6,703 nt of DNA from Acidobacteriota bacterium (GCA_021789565.1 JAJYJL010000463.1:1-6703), one strand, 5' to 3'. Positions 1-6,703 are shown, counted from the first letter of the stretch. The notes: generated from the letters alone by a model not told the origin. Translations and numbers: made by a program.

Positions 1-780
1 CTGAAGGAAAACCTCGAAGAGCGTGCGACCTCCTACGCAGTCATGGAGGTCGTTCCCCAGCACCTCGACGAGGTCAAGCGCCGGCGCGAAGAGCTGATCG
101 TGAAGACAGTGGCCGCCGTGAAAGACCGCCTGACCAAAGAAATCAATTACTGGGACCACCGGGCCGAGGAATTGAAGGTGCAGGAGCTGGCTGGGAGGAC
201 GCCAAGACTGAATTCCGGCAAGGCCCGCCAGCGAGCCGACGACCTCCAGGCTCGGTTGCAAAAGCGCATGGAGGAACTGGAGCAGGAACGGCGAATCTCG
301 CCGGCACCTCCCGTTGCCATCGGTGGCGCGCTGGTCATTCCGTCTGGTCTGCTGGCTCGACTGAAGGGCGAACCTAAGGAGGAGCCAGTTGAATTCTCTT
401 TGGAACGCAAGCGAGTTGAAGCACTGGCCATGCAGGCCGTCATGGACGCCGAGCGGAGCTTGGGATTTGAACCCAGAGACGTGAGCAGTGAAAATCTGGG
501 CTACGACGTGGAATCGAAGGTTCCAGGCACCGGGAAGTTGCGTTTTATCGAGGTCAAGGGACGGGTCAAGGGAGCAGCAACGGTCACTGTCACCAAAAAC
601 GAAATCTTGACCGGGCTGAACAAACCCGAGGACTTCATTCTTGCGATGGTTGAGGTGGACGGTAATTCGGCCGAACCGCTCTACATTCGCGGCCCCTTCC
701 AGCGTGAGCCCGACTTTGGCTTGACGAGCGCAAATTACGACCTTCGCGGACTGTTGGCTCGCGCGACGGCACCGTCATGA
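1..780 (+). CDS. SNF2-type helicase, C-terminal fragment with DUF3883 domain (5' partial, DrmD-like)
   Basis: The frame is open from the first base, so the ATG at 43 is an internal methionine and the start lies upstream; 259 residues are visible. Residues about 19-110 are charged, helical and probably coiled coil, ending in a GGALVIPSGLL stretch. This is the region that follows the helicase core in large SNF2-family defence helicases. Residues about 132-255 match DUF3883: a GYD motif (D169) and an IEVKG motif (E184, K186) form the D...ExK signature of PD-(D/E)XK nuclease-like folds. The helicase motifs themselves are outside the window, so the SNF2 assignment rests on this tail and on the neighbours. 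By family, such proteins translocate on DNA using ATP in restriction-like defence systems; DISARM DrmD is the closest named relative I can suggest. The protein would act in the cytoplasm on foreign DNA. Whether DUF3883 cuts DNA or only binds it is unknown. I am confident in DUF3883 and less so in the DrmD label. Confidence 0.8.
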   Translation: MKENLEERATSYAVMEVVPQHLDEVKRRREELIVKTVAAVKDRLTKEINYWDHRAEELKVQELAGRTPRLNSGKARQRADDLQARLQKRMEELEQERRISPAPPVAIGGALVIPSGLLARLKGEPKEEPVEFSLERKRVEALAMQAVMDAERSLGFEPRDVSSENLGYDVESKVPGTGKLRFIEVKGRVKGAATVTVTKNEILTGLNKPEDFILAMVEVDGNSAEPLYIRGPFQREPDFGLTSANYDLRGLLARATAPS

Positions 781-811
781 TGCTGCGTTGTGCACCAAGT
801 TCGACTACCGC

Positions 812-816
812 AGGAG
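812..816 (+). promoter_or_regulatory. Ribosome binding site of the DUF262 gene
   Basis: AGGAG lies 7 bases before the ATG at 824, which is ideal Shine-Dalgarno spacing and fixes that start. It sits in the 43-base gap after the helicase stop. The gap shows no convincing promoter or terminator, so co-transcription with the helicase is likely. Confidence 0.7.
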
Positions 817-823
817 TTGAGGT

Positions 824-2494
824 ATGAAGCCGCCGATCCTCGAAACCTGGAAAGTGGCCAAGATTCGCAGAAACTTGTTCAGGCGTCGATTCGCTGTCCC
901 CAAGCTACAGAGAAATTTCGTCTGGGACTCTGGGCGGTCCGCCAAGCTGCTCGACAGTATCTATCGGGACATGCCTATCGGATCCCTCTTCCTTTGGGAG
1001 ATGGACCGGAAGTCGGCTAACCTGATTCGCCAGTCGGCCGACGTGCTACCTTCCTTCGACAACTCAAACCACAGAATTTGGTTCGTCATTGACGGCCAAC
1101 AGCGCCTTTCTGTGATTTACCAAGCATTTAAGGGAGAGACCCGGACGAATGATGCCGGGCGAGAAATTGATTTCAGTCGGCTTTCCTTCGTTGTCCATCC
1201 CAACGGGGATCGGGAGCATCCGTACAGAATTCTTTATCGTCGGCCACTCGGTCGCGAATTTGTGCCGATCTGTGACATTCTCGCGCCTGATTGGAAGAAC
1301 CTGATGCCCAGCCAGGCAGAGTCATTCCTGGCGAAAGTGAGAGCATGCCGCAACCGTCTTCTTCATTATCCGGTGCCGGTTGTAATCGTCCGGTCCGCGA
1401 AGTTGGAGGAAATAGGCGAGGTTTTCATTCGCGTCAATTCACAAGGCATGCGGATCACCTCGGCGGATCGAGCCATAGCTCTGATGGGAAAGCTGGATGT
1501 TCGCGCAATGGCTCAGGAACTCAGGCAAAAGGTCCGGGAGGGCGACTTTGCTCTAGCTAGCATCGATCCCATCCTCATGGGCTTCAATCTGGTCACAGAA
1601 AAGCCCTCTCTCGATGGCGACCCTCCGAAGCTCGAAGCCATGGCACGTCGCTGGTCAAAGCGCATTGAACGGGATGATCGAGTGCGTGGGCAGTTCAAGA
1701 AGCAGTGGCACAGGTATCAGAACGCGTTCTTGTCTGCAGTTGATTACCTTCGCGACCACTTTCCTGTCCGCAATGCCTCGTATCTGCCATCTGCAAATAT
1801 GTTGGCAACGCTCTCGGTGTTCTTCTTCCATCACCCGGGGCAGCCAAACACGTATCAACGGAATGAAATCCGGAAGTGGTTTTGGGCTACAGGCGTGGGA
1901 AAGAGGTACAGCGGCGCTGGCTACCATCGCAACATCGTCGCCGACGCGAAACTCTTTGAATCGTTGGCTAAAGGCCGCAAACGGCATTTCACACTGAGGG
2001 ATCGGCTTGATCCCGTCCTGGACCTGCAAGGCGAAGAATACAATTCCGGCTCAGCCCGAACGCGAGCGTTTTTTTGCCTGCTCGCTTCCCGACGTCCACG
2101 TTATCTCGAAAATGGCCAGGAGATCCCACTTGACCAGGGCATTGCCTTTGCCAACAAGAAGAACCGCCACCACATCTTTCCTCGGGGGCGGCTCAGGCGC
2201 CACTTCACGCCCCGAGCTTGTAACAGCCTGTGCAATATCTGCTTCCTGGTTTCTCGAGACAACGAGATCATTGGAATGCGGCTTCCTCGACGGTATCTGG
2301 CGGACTACCGCGACCCCCATCGAAAGTATTTTGTACGCGTGATGAAGAGCCACCTGATCCCCGCTGGAAGAGAAAGCGGCGTTTGGGAGCGCGGCACCGT
2401 CCGGGCTTTCAGGAAATTCCGGGCCGAAAGACTCCGGCTGATCTGTAAGGCGTTTGAGAAGGAAGCTGGAATCAAACTCTTCAGAAGGGGTTGA
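824..2494 (+). CDS. DUF262 domain protein with C-terminal HNH-type nuclease module (GmrSD/SspE-like)
   Basis: This 556-residue protein begins with a DUF262 domain (about residues 10-215): FAVPKLQRNFVW near residues 23-34, the diagnostic IDGQQRL motif (D90-L95), and FIRVNSQG (201-208) followed by a helical segment. DUF262 has a ParB/sulfiredoxin-like fold, and DGQQR is its nucleotide-handling motif in GmrSD, BrxU and SspE. The C-terminal part has RHHIFPRG (H449, H450, P453), then a segment with N471 and N480 and a LPRRYL tail near 485-490. This is the layout of the HNH/DUF1524-like nuclease that normally follows DUF262. The length fits full-length DUF262-HNH proteins, and both motif sets are intact. 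By family, such proteins use NTP-dependent activity and an HNH nuclease to nick or cut modified or foreign DNA. Here it lies in a putative defence operon, 18 bases before the next gene. Whether its target is modified DNA (type IV behaviour) or DNA lacking the local methylation cannot be read from the sequence. Confidence 0.87.
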   Translation: MKPPILETWKVAKIRRNLFRRRFAVPKLQRNFVWDSGRSAKLLDSIYRDMPIGSLFLWEMDRKSANLIRQSADVLPSFDNSNHRIWFVIDGQQRLSVIYQAFKGETRTNDAGREIDFSRLSFVVHPNGDREHPYRILYRRPLGREFVPICDILAPDWKNLMPSQAESFLAKVRACRNRLLHYPVPVVIVRSAKLEEIGEVFIRVNSQGMRITSADRAIALMGKLDVRAMAQELRQKVREGDFALASIDPILMGFNLVTEKPSLDGDPPKLEAMARRWSKRIERDDRVRGQFKKQWHRYQNAFLSAVDYLRDHFPVRNASYLPSANMLATLSVFFFHHPGQPNTYQRNEIRKWFWATGVGKRYSGAGYHRNIVADAKLFESLAKGRKRHFTLRDRLDPVLDLQGEEYNSGSARTRAFFCLLASRRPRYLENGQEIPLDQGIAFANKKNRHHIFPRGRLRRHFTPRACNSLCNICFLVSRDNEIIGMRLPRRYLADYRDPHRKYFVRVMKSHLIPAGRESGVWERGTVRAFRKFRAERLRLICKAFEKEAGIKLFRRG

Positions 2495-2506
2495 TCCCGC
2501 ACGAAT

Positions 2507-2511
2507 AGGAG
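2507..2511 (+). promoter_or_regulatory. Ribosome binding site with unusually short spacing before the CBS-HEPN gene
   Basis: AGGAG ends only one base before the ATG at 2513, far shorter than the usual 5-9 bases. An in-frame TGA at 2492-2494 (the stop of the upstream gene) rules out an earlier start. The next in-frame ATG, at 2543, has no suitable site in front of it. The start at 2513 is therefore the best choice, but initiation is probably inefficient or coupled to translation of the upstream gene. Confidence 0.45.
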
Positions 2512-2512
2512 C

Positions 2513-3301
2513 ATGGGAACAGACCACATCCTTAGCACGACAATGACGGGCTTTGAGGCGGGGTTCCGGGTCTCACACATTGCGGCTTTCGGCCTTGCGA
2601 CGTGCTGTCCAAGTGAAGAAGTGATCAGCGTCCTGAGCAAGCCGGCCCTGAAGGACTTCGATCAGATTCCCGTGAGGGATGGCAAGCACATCATCGGCGT
2701 GCTCGAGCGCGGGAGGGGGGCGCCCTGCGGAAGCGTTCGCGATCGAATGCGACCTCTCGACGATTCGATTCTGGTGTCTTCCGAAGAGCCGCTGAATAGA
2801 TTCCTCGCGGCGCTCCGCGGAGCGCCGTACAGGCTGGTGGTGGGAGGATCGGAAATTAACGGTATTGTGACGAGGAGCGATGTCGGAAAACTGCCCGTCC
2901 GCCTCGTGGCGTTCACGCTCGTCACCCATCTCGAAGTTGTTATGGCAGATGCCGTTCGCGAGAAGTACGGTGACAGCCCCGACTGGCTCCAGTTGCTACG
3001 CCCCGATCAGCGCAAGACGGTCGAAGACCGCGGGGAAAAACGGAGGAGGGAGAATCTCCACATTCCACTTCTCGAGCTCACGGGTCTCGGCCATAAGATC
3101 ACCACGGTGGGAAAGCTCTACGGTTTGACAGGCTGGGAATCCCGGCGCGAAGAGGTCATCGGGTTGCGAAACAGTTTGGATCACGCTTCCGATTTCATTG
3201 AAGAATGCAGGGGGGTGAATGGTTTTCTGGATCGGCTGGAGCTGGTGGACGCGTGGATCGAAGAGGTGGGGATCCGTCGGTCCGGACCCGGGAATGGGTA
3301 G
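2513..3301 (+). CDS. Putative CBS-domain/HEPN-domain protein, possible nucleotide-sensing ribonuclease
   Basis: This is a 262-residue protein with no signal peptide or membrane segment. Residues about 33-125 look like a CBS pair: a degenerate first repeat ending in IPVRDGKHIIGVLER (52-66), and a second with VRDRMRP (75-81) and NGIVTRSDVGKLP (116-128), which match the CBS pattern of a GxVxxxD segment followed by a helix. CBS pairs bind adenosyl ligands such as AMP, ATP or SAM. Residues about 130-255 are helical and contain RNSLDH (R219, N220, H224). This is an R-x4-H motif with the polar residue after Arg that is typical of HEPN ribonucleases. I infer a cytoplasmic RNase whose activity is set by a bound nucleotide, a common suicide or dormancy arm in defence loci. 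The domain calls are mine from motifs and neither is certain. An alternative is a non-catalytic HEPN scaffold. The gene is separated from the next by only six bases. Confidence 0.62.
   Translation: MGTDHILSTTMTGFEAGFRVSHIAAFGLATCCPSEEVISVLSKPALKDFDQIPVRDGKHIIGVLERGRGAPCGSVRDRMRPLDDSILVSSEEPLNRFLAALRGAPYRLVVGGSEINGIVTRSDVGKLPVRLVAFTLVTHLEVVMADAVREKYGDSPDWLQLLRPDQRKTVEDRGEKRRRENLHIPLLELTGLGHKITTVGKLYGLTGWESRREEVIGLRNSLDHASDFIEECRGVNGFLDRLELVDAWIEEVGIRRSGPGNG
2808..2827. repeat. Perfect 20-base GC-rich palindrome inside the CBS-HEPN gene
   Basis: Ten bases starting CGGCGCTCCG are followed immediately by their exact reverse complement, with no spacer. It lies in codons for residues 99-104, near the end of the second CBS-like repeat. 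Because there is no loop, an RNA hairpin would lose a few central pairs. It could equally be a protein-binding dyad or the by-product of GC-rich codons. No function is known. Confidence 0.55.
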
Positions 3302-3307
3302 CGCATT

Positions 3308-5587
3308 ATGGAGGCAATTCACATTCGGCAGCGGCTTCGCCCCTCGCGGCACGCCTTCATTGTTCGAGAAGGAGACTTTGGAGCGGCTCTGCAATCCGCT
3401 TCGCTAAACACGGCTCTCTGGGGCGGCATCTACAATCCCATCGTACTTCTTGAGCCGGCCGAGGAGCGCGAAGGCATTCTTAGGGAATTTGATCCGGACC
3501 TGCTCGTGAATCTTACTGGCGCGGAGTTGCCAGCTGACTTGGCATCTCGGTACCAGCACCGCATCATCGCGGCGGATCAACTCGTAAGGGTCAATGATAG
3601 AACGGGTGGAAGGGGCCTGGCTTTCGGCTTCCATATATTGCCCATAATTCGGCATGTCTACGAGAAGGAGGTAAGGTTCTTCACAGGGCCGAGCCGCGCA
3701 ACGTTGCCGGTTCCCGACCAAGTCCGAGGCTGGCCCGAGTTCGTCACTTTTGTTTACGGATCCTTTGCGTGGCTTCCTCCCCTGGACCAGCGGTTTGAGG
3801 AGTCATTCGTAGGTGGCTTGCGAGCAAAGACGCCCACCCTCGCCGCGGTGACGCCGCTTCCCAACCACGAGGACCATCTTCTGCCCCTCAGCTTCACGGC
3901 CTATGGCCTCCGGCACCTTGGCGGTCTTGCGAACTTTTCGAGCCACATCGTCTACATCGGAGATCACCTCAGCCTCACCGACCTCATCGAGTTCTGGAAT
4001 ATCCGATCCACAGGTCGAGCGGTTGTTTTCGTCCCTGTCGCCGGCTACAGAGCCTTCGAGCCTGTTGTCCGCAGCGTCGCCGAGAGAGGCCATTATCCGA
4101 TCAACGAGCAGGTGCAAAACAATGCAGATTTGCAAAAAGGCCCGAGCATTTCCGAGGCGCTCTTTGACGAAGTGTGTGATTGGTTCGATGGGTTGGGGGT
4201 GGGTCAGTTGCCTCGACGTAATTGGAGGCCCAGATTTGGGATGAAAGCGGACTTCTATTTCGGCGATATCCACGCCGCCGACGTCGAAGCGTCCGATGGC
4301 GAGGAAATATCGATCCTTCAGGACCGGGCGATGACCCCAGTGAAATTGATTCCCCCTCCTTACCTCGAGGAAAGCGGGTTACACTCCAGGGAATTTGCTT
4401 GGTCAGTCGAGATAACCATGATGGGCGGTTATCTCAGGCCGGAGTTCATGTTCTCGTTTCCACATGAGCCGGCCATCGAGCCCATACTCCGGCGCTCAGC
4501 TTCTGGCATGCCTGGCAAGGTCCGATTGGGGCGTGGTGGCCTCGTTCTTTTGCAAGAATGGCCTCGAGACACCCTTAGTCTCCAACCCATCAGGACAGAC
4601 GATGTGTTCAACGCCCTCTTCCAGCAGGCGGGGCTCGAAGCAGAACCAAGCGAACCGGGCCGGTACGCTGAGCAGATTATCAAGAAGATGGGATCTATCT
4701 ATGGTGACTGTCGAGTTTTTAAAATCCGCGGCGTCCGGGACATTCTTGATCGCCTAGGAGACGGCTCGATTCTCACGAAGGGGAATATGTACGGCATAGT
4801 ACTGTCTGAAACGCCGGACCAATATGGTCAAAACTGGAGGCAAGAGCTTTACCAGGATCTGTACGTTCGATCTGGTCAGAGGCAATCCTTGGACTTCGGA
4901 ACGATTTTTGACGTCCTTCTCCAAAACCGTGTCATTAGGCCTGGCTTTATGCTTCGCTGTGGATCGTGCTTCAAGGAGGACTGGTATCATGTGAGCGAGT
5001 TCAGCGAGGAGTATACCTGCCGGTTCTGTTTTGACAGCCAGCGCGTCGACTTTGGCTCGAAGCACGAATGGCAATACAAGGGCGACGGACTCTTCCAGAT
5101 TCCTGATTCGGCGCAGGGGAGCGTTGCTGCGATCCTATCGCTTTGGCGGCTGGAGGATCTCGCGCACTTTGAGGGGCGCTATGCAACGGCACGGAAGCTT
5201 GCGGCGAAGGGCTCGGATCGACGCTATGAGATTGATTTTGCCTACATTCTGGTAGAGACATTCAGCACATCCTACGATCTGGTTCTCGGCGAGGCGAAGC
5301 GGTTCGGGGACCTGACAGACGAGGACGTCACCAAGATGGCAGAGCTTGCCGATCGTTTCTCTGGGAAGCCATATTTGGCGTTCTCGACGCTTAAGGATCT
5401 ATATTCCGACGCGGAGAAGGTGCGCCTACGAGCTCTCGCGGAGAGAGGATATAAGGTAATTGCGTTCACGCGCGAGGAATTGGATCCGTACTGGCTGTAC
5501 GAGCGTTTCAAATCTGCGCCTCACCCGCACGCATCGACCCTCAAGGACCTATCTGAAAACACAGTTCACCTCAACGTGAGGCAATGA
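3308..5587 (+). CDS. Large uncharacterised protein with zinc ribbon and C-terminal PD-(D/E)XK nuclease signature
   Basis: This 759-residue protein has an N-terminal part (about 1-540) that I do not recognise. It opens with a segment containing LNTALWGGIYNPIVL (about residues 32-46) and has no signal peptide or clear membrane span. A zinc ribbon follows: C551, C554, C571 and C574 (CxxC-x16-CxxC). Residues about 610-720 carry a restriction-endonuclease-like signature: E641-x-D643 in YEIDF, then E662 and K664 in LGEAK, with D657 as a possible alternative acidic ligand. Strand-helix alternation follows, to about residue 720. A zinc ribbon plus PD-(D/E)XK domain suggests a DNA nuclease, with the long N-terminal region serving in target recognition or complex assembly; this is inference. 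The gene starts six bases after the CBS-HEPN stop, in the same frame, with no good Shine-Dalgarno site, so coupled translation is likely. An in-frame TAG at 3299-3301 excludes an upstream start. A short TLKDL motif occurs twice near the C terminus, probably by chance. Confidence 0.78.
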   Translation: MEAIHIRQRLRPSRHAFIVREGDFGAALQSASLNTALWGGIYNPIVLLEPAEEREGILREFDPDLLVNLTGAELPADLASRYQHRIIAADQLVRVNDRTGGRGLAFGFHILPIIRHVYEKEVRFFTGPSRATLPVPDQVRGWPEFVTFVYGSFAWLPPLDQRFEESFVGGLRAKTPTLAAVTPLPNHEDHLLPLSFTAYGLRHLGGLANFSSHIVYIGDHLSLTDLIEFWNIRSTGRAVVFVPVAGYRAFEPVVRSVAERGHYPINEQVQNNADLQKGPSISEALFDEVCDWFDGLGVGQLPRRNWRPRFGMKADFYFGDIHAADVEASDGEEISILQDRAMTPVKLIPPPYLEESGLHSREFAWSVEITMMGGYLRPEFMFSFPHEPAIEPILRRSASGMPGKVRLGRGGLVLLQEWPRDTLSLQPIRTDDVFNALFQQAGLEAEPSEPGRYAEQIIKKMGSIYGDCRVFKIRGVRDILDRLGDGSILTKGNMYGIVLSETPDQYGQNWRQELYQDLYVRSGQRQSLDFGTIFDVLLQNRVIRPGFMLRCGSCFKEDWYHVSEFSEEYTCRFCFDSQRVDFGSKHEWQYKGDGLFQIPDSAQGSVAAILSLWRLEDLAHFEGRYATARKLAAKGSDRRYEIDFAYILVETFSTSYDLVLGEAKRFGDLTDEDVTKMAELADRFSGKPYLAFSTLKDLYSDAEKVRLRALAERGYKVIAFTREELDPYWLYERFKSAPHPHASTLKDLSENTVHLNVRQ

Positions 5588-5592
5588 GAGAC

Positions 5593-5597
5593 GGGAG
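5593..5597 (+). promoter_or_regulatory. Ribosome binding site that fixes the GTG start of the methyltransferase
   Basis: GGGAG is placed 5 bases before GTG at 5603. The ATG at 5584-5586 that overlaps the upstream stop codon is in another frame and cannot start this protein. The conserved DUF1156 N terminus begins within a few residues of the GTG, which supports this start. Confidence 0.65.
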
Positions 5598-5602
5598 ACA
5601 AA

Positions 5603-6703
5603 GTGCTGGCACGGAAAAAGCTGATTGAAGTGGCGCTGCCGCTGGAGGCGATCAACAAGGAGTCGGCGCGGGAGAAGTCGATACGGCATGGGCATCCATC
5701 GACGCTGCACCTCTGGTGGGCGCGGCGGCCTTTGGCTGCTTGTCGGGCGGTGCTCTTCGCCTCGCTGGTCGATGACCCCTCGAGCCATCCCGAGCAGTTC
5801 CCAACCGAAGAAGACCAAGACCGTGAGCGTCAGCGGCTGTTTCGGATTATCGAAGAGTTGGTGAAGTGGGAGAATTCCAACAACGACACCGTTCTTCAGG
5901 CCGCACGGGCGGAGATCTTGAATTCGACAAACGGCAACCCGCCGCCGGTACTCGATCCCTTTTGCGGCGGCGGCTCGATTCCGCTCGAAGCGCAGCGGCT
6001 CGGGCTCAAGGCGTACGCCAGCGACTTGAATCCGGTGGCCGTGCTCATCACGAAGGCTCTGATCGAAATCCCGCCGAAATTTGCCGACCGGCCGCCTGTC
6101 AATCCCGAATCACGCAAGAAGCTCGATCATTCCAAACAATGGCGCGGAGCGCAGGGGCTGGCCGAGGATGTGCGCTACTACGGCAAGTGGATGCGCGACG
6201 AAGCAGAAAAGCGCATTGGGCACTTGTATCCCAAGGTCAAACTGTCCAAAGAATACGGGGGAGGCGAAGCAAGGGTGATCGCGTGGCTCTGGGCACGGAC
6301 GGTGAAATGCCCGAATCCGGCCTGTGGCGCACAGATGCCGCTGGTGCGCTCGTTTTGGCTTTCCACCAAGCCGAACAAGAAGGCCTGGGTCGAACCGATT
6401 CTGGACGCGAAGCGGAAAACTGTGCGCTTCGAGGTCGGAACCGGCAACGGGTCGCCGCCCGAACCGCCGAAAGTGGGGCGCGGCGCGAAATTCCGATGCC
6501 TCGTTTGCGGAGAGATCGCGGAAGATCAGCATATCAAGGATGAGGGTATGGCTGGCCGAATGGGCGCGCAGCTCATGGCCATCGTGGCTGAGGGCGCGTC
6601 CGGCCGAGTTTACCTCCCTCCCGGTCCGGGACACGAGGCCGTGGCCGCCAGTGCTAAGCCGAATTGGGCACCAGAGGAAGAACTACCTTACGAGCCGCGC
6701 GCT
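5603..6703 (+). CDS. DUF1156 (COG1743-type) adenine-specific DNA methyltransferase with zinc ribbon, N-terminal part (3' partial)
   Basis: The frame runs open from GTG at 5603 to the last base, giving 367 residues, so the stop lies beyond the window. Residues about 8-60 are the DUF1156 signature: [21 protein letters not shown], then [14 protein letters not shown] (31-44). The SAM-binding motif DPFCGGGS starts at D118, and the following SDLNP (D141) is the acidic residue expected to contact the SAM ribose. A zinc ribbon is visible as C236-x4-C241 and C299-x2-C302. The catalytic DPPY-type motif is expected downstream and is not in view. Family members methylate the N6 of adenine and occur in multi-gene defence loci; the likely role is marking host DNA so that the helicase and nucleases spare it. 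The gene starts 15 bases after the upstream stop in the same frame. The family assignment is very secure; the target sequence and protective role are inferred. Confidence 0.93.
   Translation, partial: MLARKKLIEVALPLEAINKESAREKSIRHGHPSTLHLWWARRPLAACRAVLFASLVDDPSSHPEQFPTEEDQDRERQRLFRIIEELVKWENSNNDTVLQAARAEILNSTNGNPPPVLDPFCGGGSIPLEAQRLGLKAYASDLNPVAVLITKALIEIPPKFADRPPVNPESRKKLDHSKQWRGAQGLAEDVRYYGKWMRDEAEKRIGHLYPKVKLSKEYGGGEARVIAWLWARTVKCPNPACGAQMPLVRSFWLSTKPNKKAWVEPILDAKRKTVRFEVGTGNGSPPEPPKVGRGAKFRCLVCGEIAEDQHIKDEGMAGRMGAQLMAIVAEGASGRVYLPPGPGHEAVAASAKPNWAPEEELPYEPRA

Noticed and set aside
43..780. A complete 245-residue protein starting at ATG 43
   Set aside because: The frame is open back to the first base and the sequence reads as a helicase tail, so this is a truncated view of a larger gene.
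790..1020. Possible small gene starting at GTG 790 between the helicase and the DUF262 gene
   Set aside because: It overlaps the DUF262 N terminus almost entirely. The AGGAG at 812 serves the ATG at 824, and its translation has no recognisable features.
2051..2527. Minus-strand open frame of 158 codons
   Set aside because: It is antisense to the HNH region of the DUF262 gene, which has clear conserved motifs in its own frame.
3299..3301. TAG between the CBS-HEPN and nuclease genes as a nonsense mutation splitting one gene
   Set aside because: An ATG follows two codons later, and each side looks like a self-contained protein with its own domains. The data do not favour a broken fusion, though the shared frame is reported as a finding.
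3803..4273. Minus-strand open frame of 156 codons
   Set aside because: It is a shadow of the 759-residue gene, with no ribosome binding site or motif support.
5584..5602. ATG at 5584 overlapping the upstream stop (ATGA) as the methylase start
   Set aside because: It is out of frame with the DUF1156 protein. The GTG at 5603 is in frame and has a well-placed GGGAG.
5866..6543. Open frame of 225 codons on the plus strand inside the methylase
   Set aside because: It lies in another frame of the DUF1156 gene, whose frame carries the conserved motifs. Its own translation is rich in Arg and Gly with no recognisable domain.
6110..6634. Minus-strand open frame of 174 codons
   Set aside because: It is antisense to the conserved methylase sequence. 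Its length reflects the low stop density of GC-rich DNA and no domain is visible.

Overview
The window holds five plus-strand genes packed head to tail with gaps of only 43, 18, 6 and 15 bases, so it looks like the middle of one operon that is cut at both ends. Clear AGGAG/GGGAG ribosome binding sites and the gene families point to a bacterium with a moderately GC-rich genome (judged by eye). I cannot assign a phylum. There is no RNA gene, insertion sequence, CRISPR array, internal promoter or terminator that I can support, and no gene-free stretch longer than 43 bases.

Layout: (1) positions 1-780, the C-terminal end of a large SNF2-type helicase, with a helical/coiled-coil region followed by a DUF3883 domain carrying a PD-(D/E)XK-like D...ExK signature; this resembles the tail of DISARM DrmD-type helicases. 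(2) 824-2494, a DUF262 protein with a C-terminal HNH-type nuclease module, in the broad GmrSD/SspE-like group. (3) 2513-3301, a small protein that I read as a degenerate CBS pair fused to a HEPN-like domain with an R-N-x3-H ribonuclease motif. (4) 3308-5587, a 759-residue protein with an unrecognised N-terminal part of about 540 residues, a CxxC-x16-CxxC zinc ribbon and a C-terminal PD-(D/E)XK nuclease signature. (5) 5603 to the window end, the N-terminal 367 residues of a DUF1156 (COG1743-type) adenine-specific DNA methyltransferase, starting at GTG and containing the SAM-binding DPFCGGGS motif and a zinc ribbon.

Taken together this is almost certainly an anti-phage/restriction locus. A SNF2-DUF3883 helicase next to a DUF1156 methylase is a known type of defence-island core, in which methylation would mark self DNA and the helicase would act on unmarked DNA. 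What is unusual is the three-gene cassette between them, which brings a DUF262-HNH nuclease, a putative nucleotide-sensing HEPN RNase and a zinc-ribbon DNA nuclease. I know of no named system with this exact order. The proposed cooperation (DNA attack plus a HEPN-mediated dormancy or suicide arm) is inference. The remaining components, which decide whether this is a DISARM variant, a DUF499/DUF1156 system or something new, lie outside the window.

A further structural oddity is that genes 2 to 5 all lie in the same reading frame, with each pair separated by exactly one stop codon (TGA, TAG, TGA).
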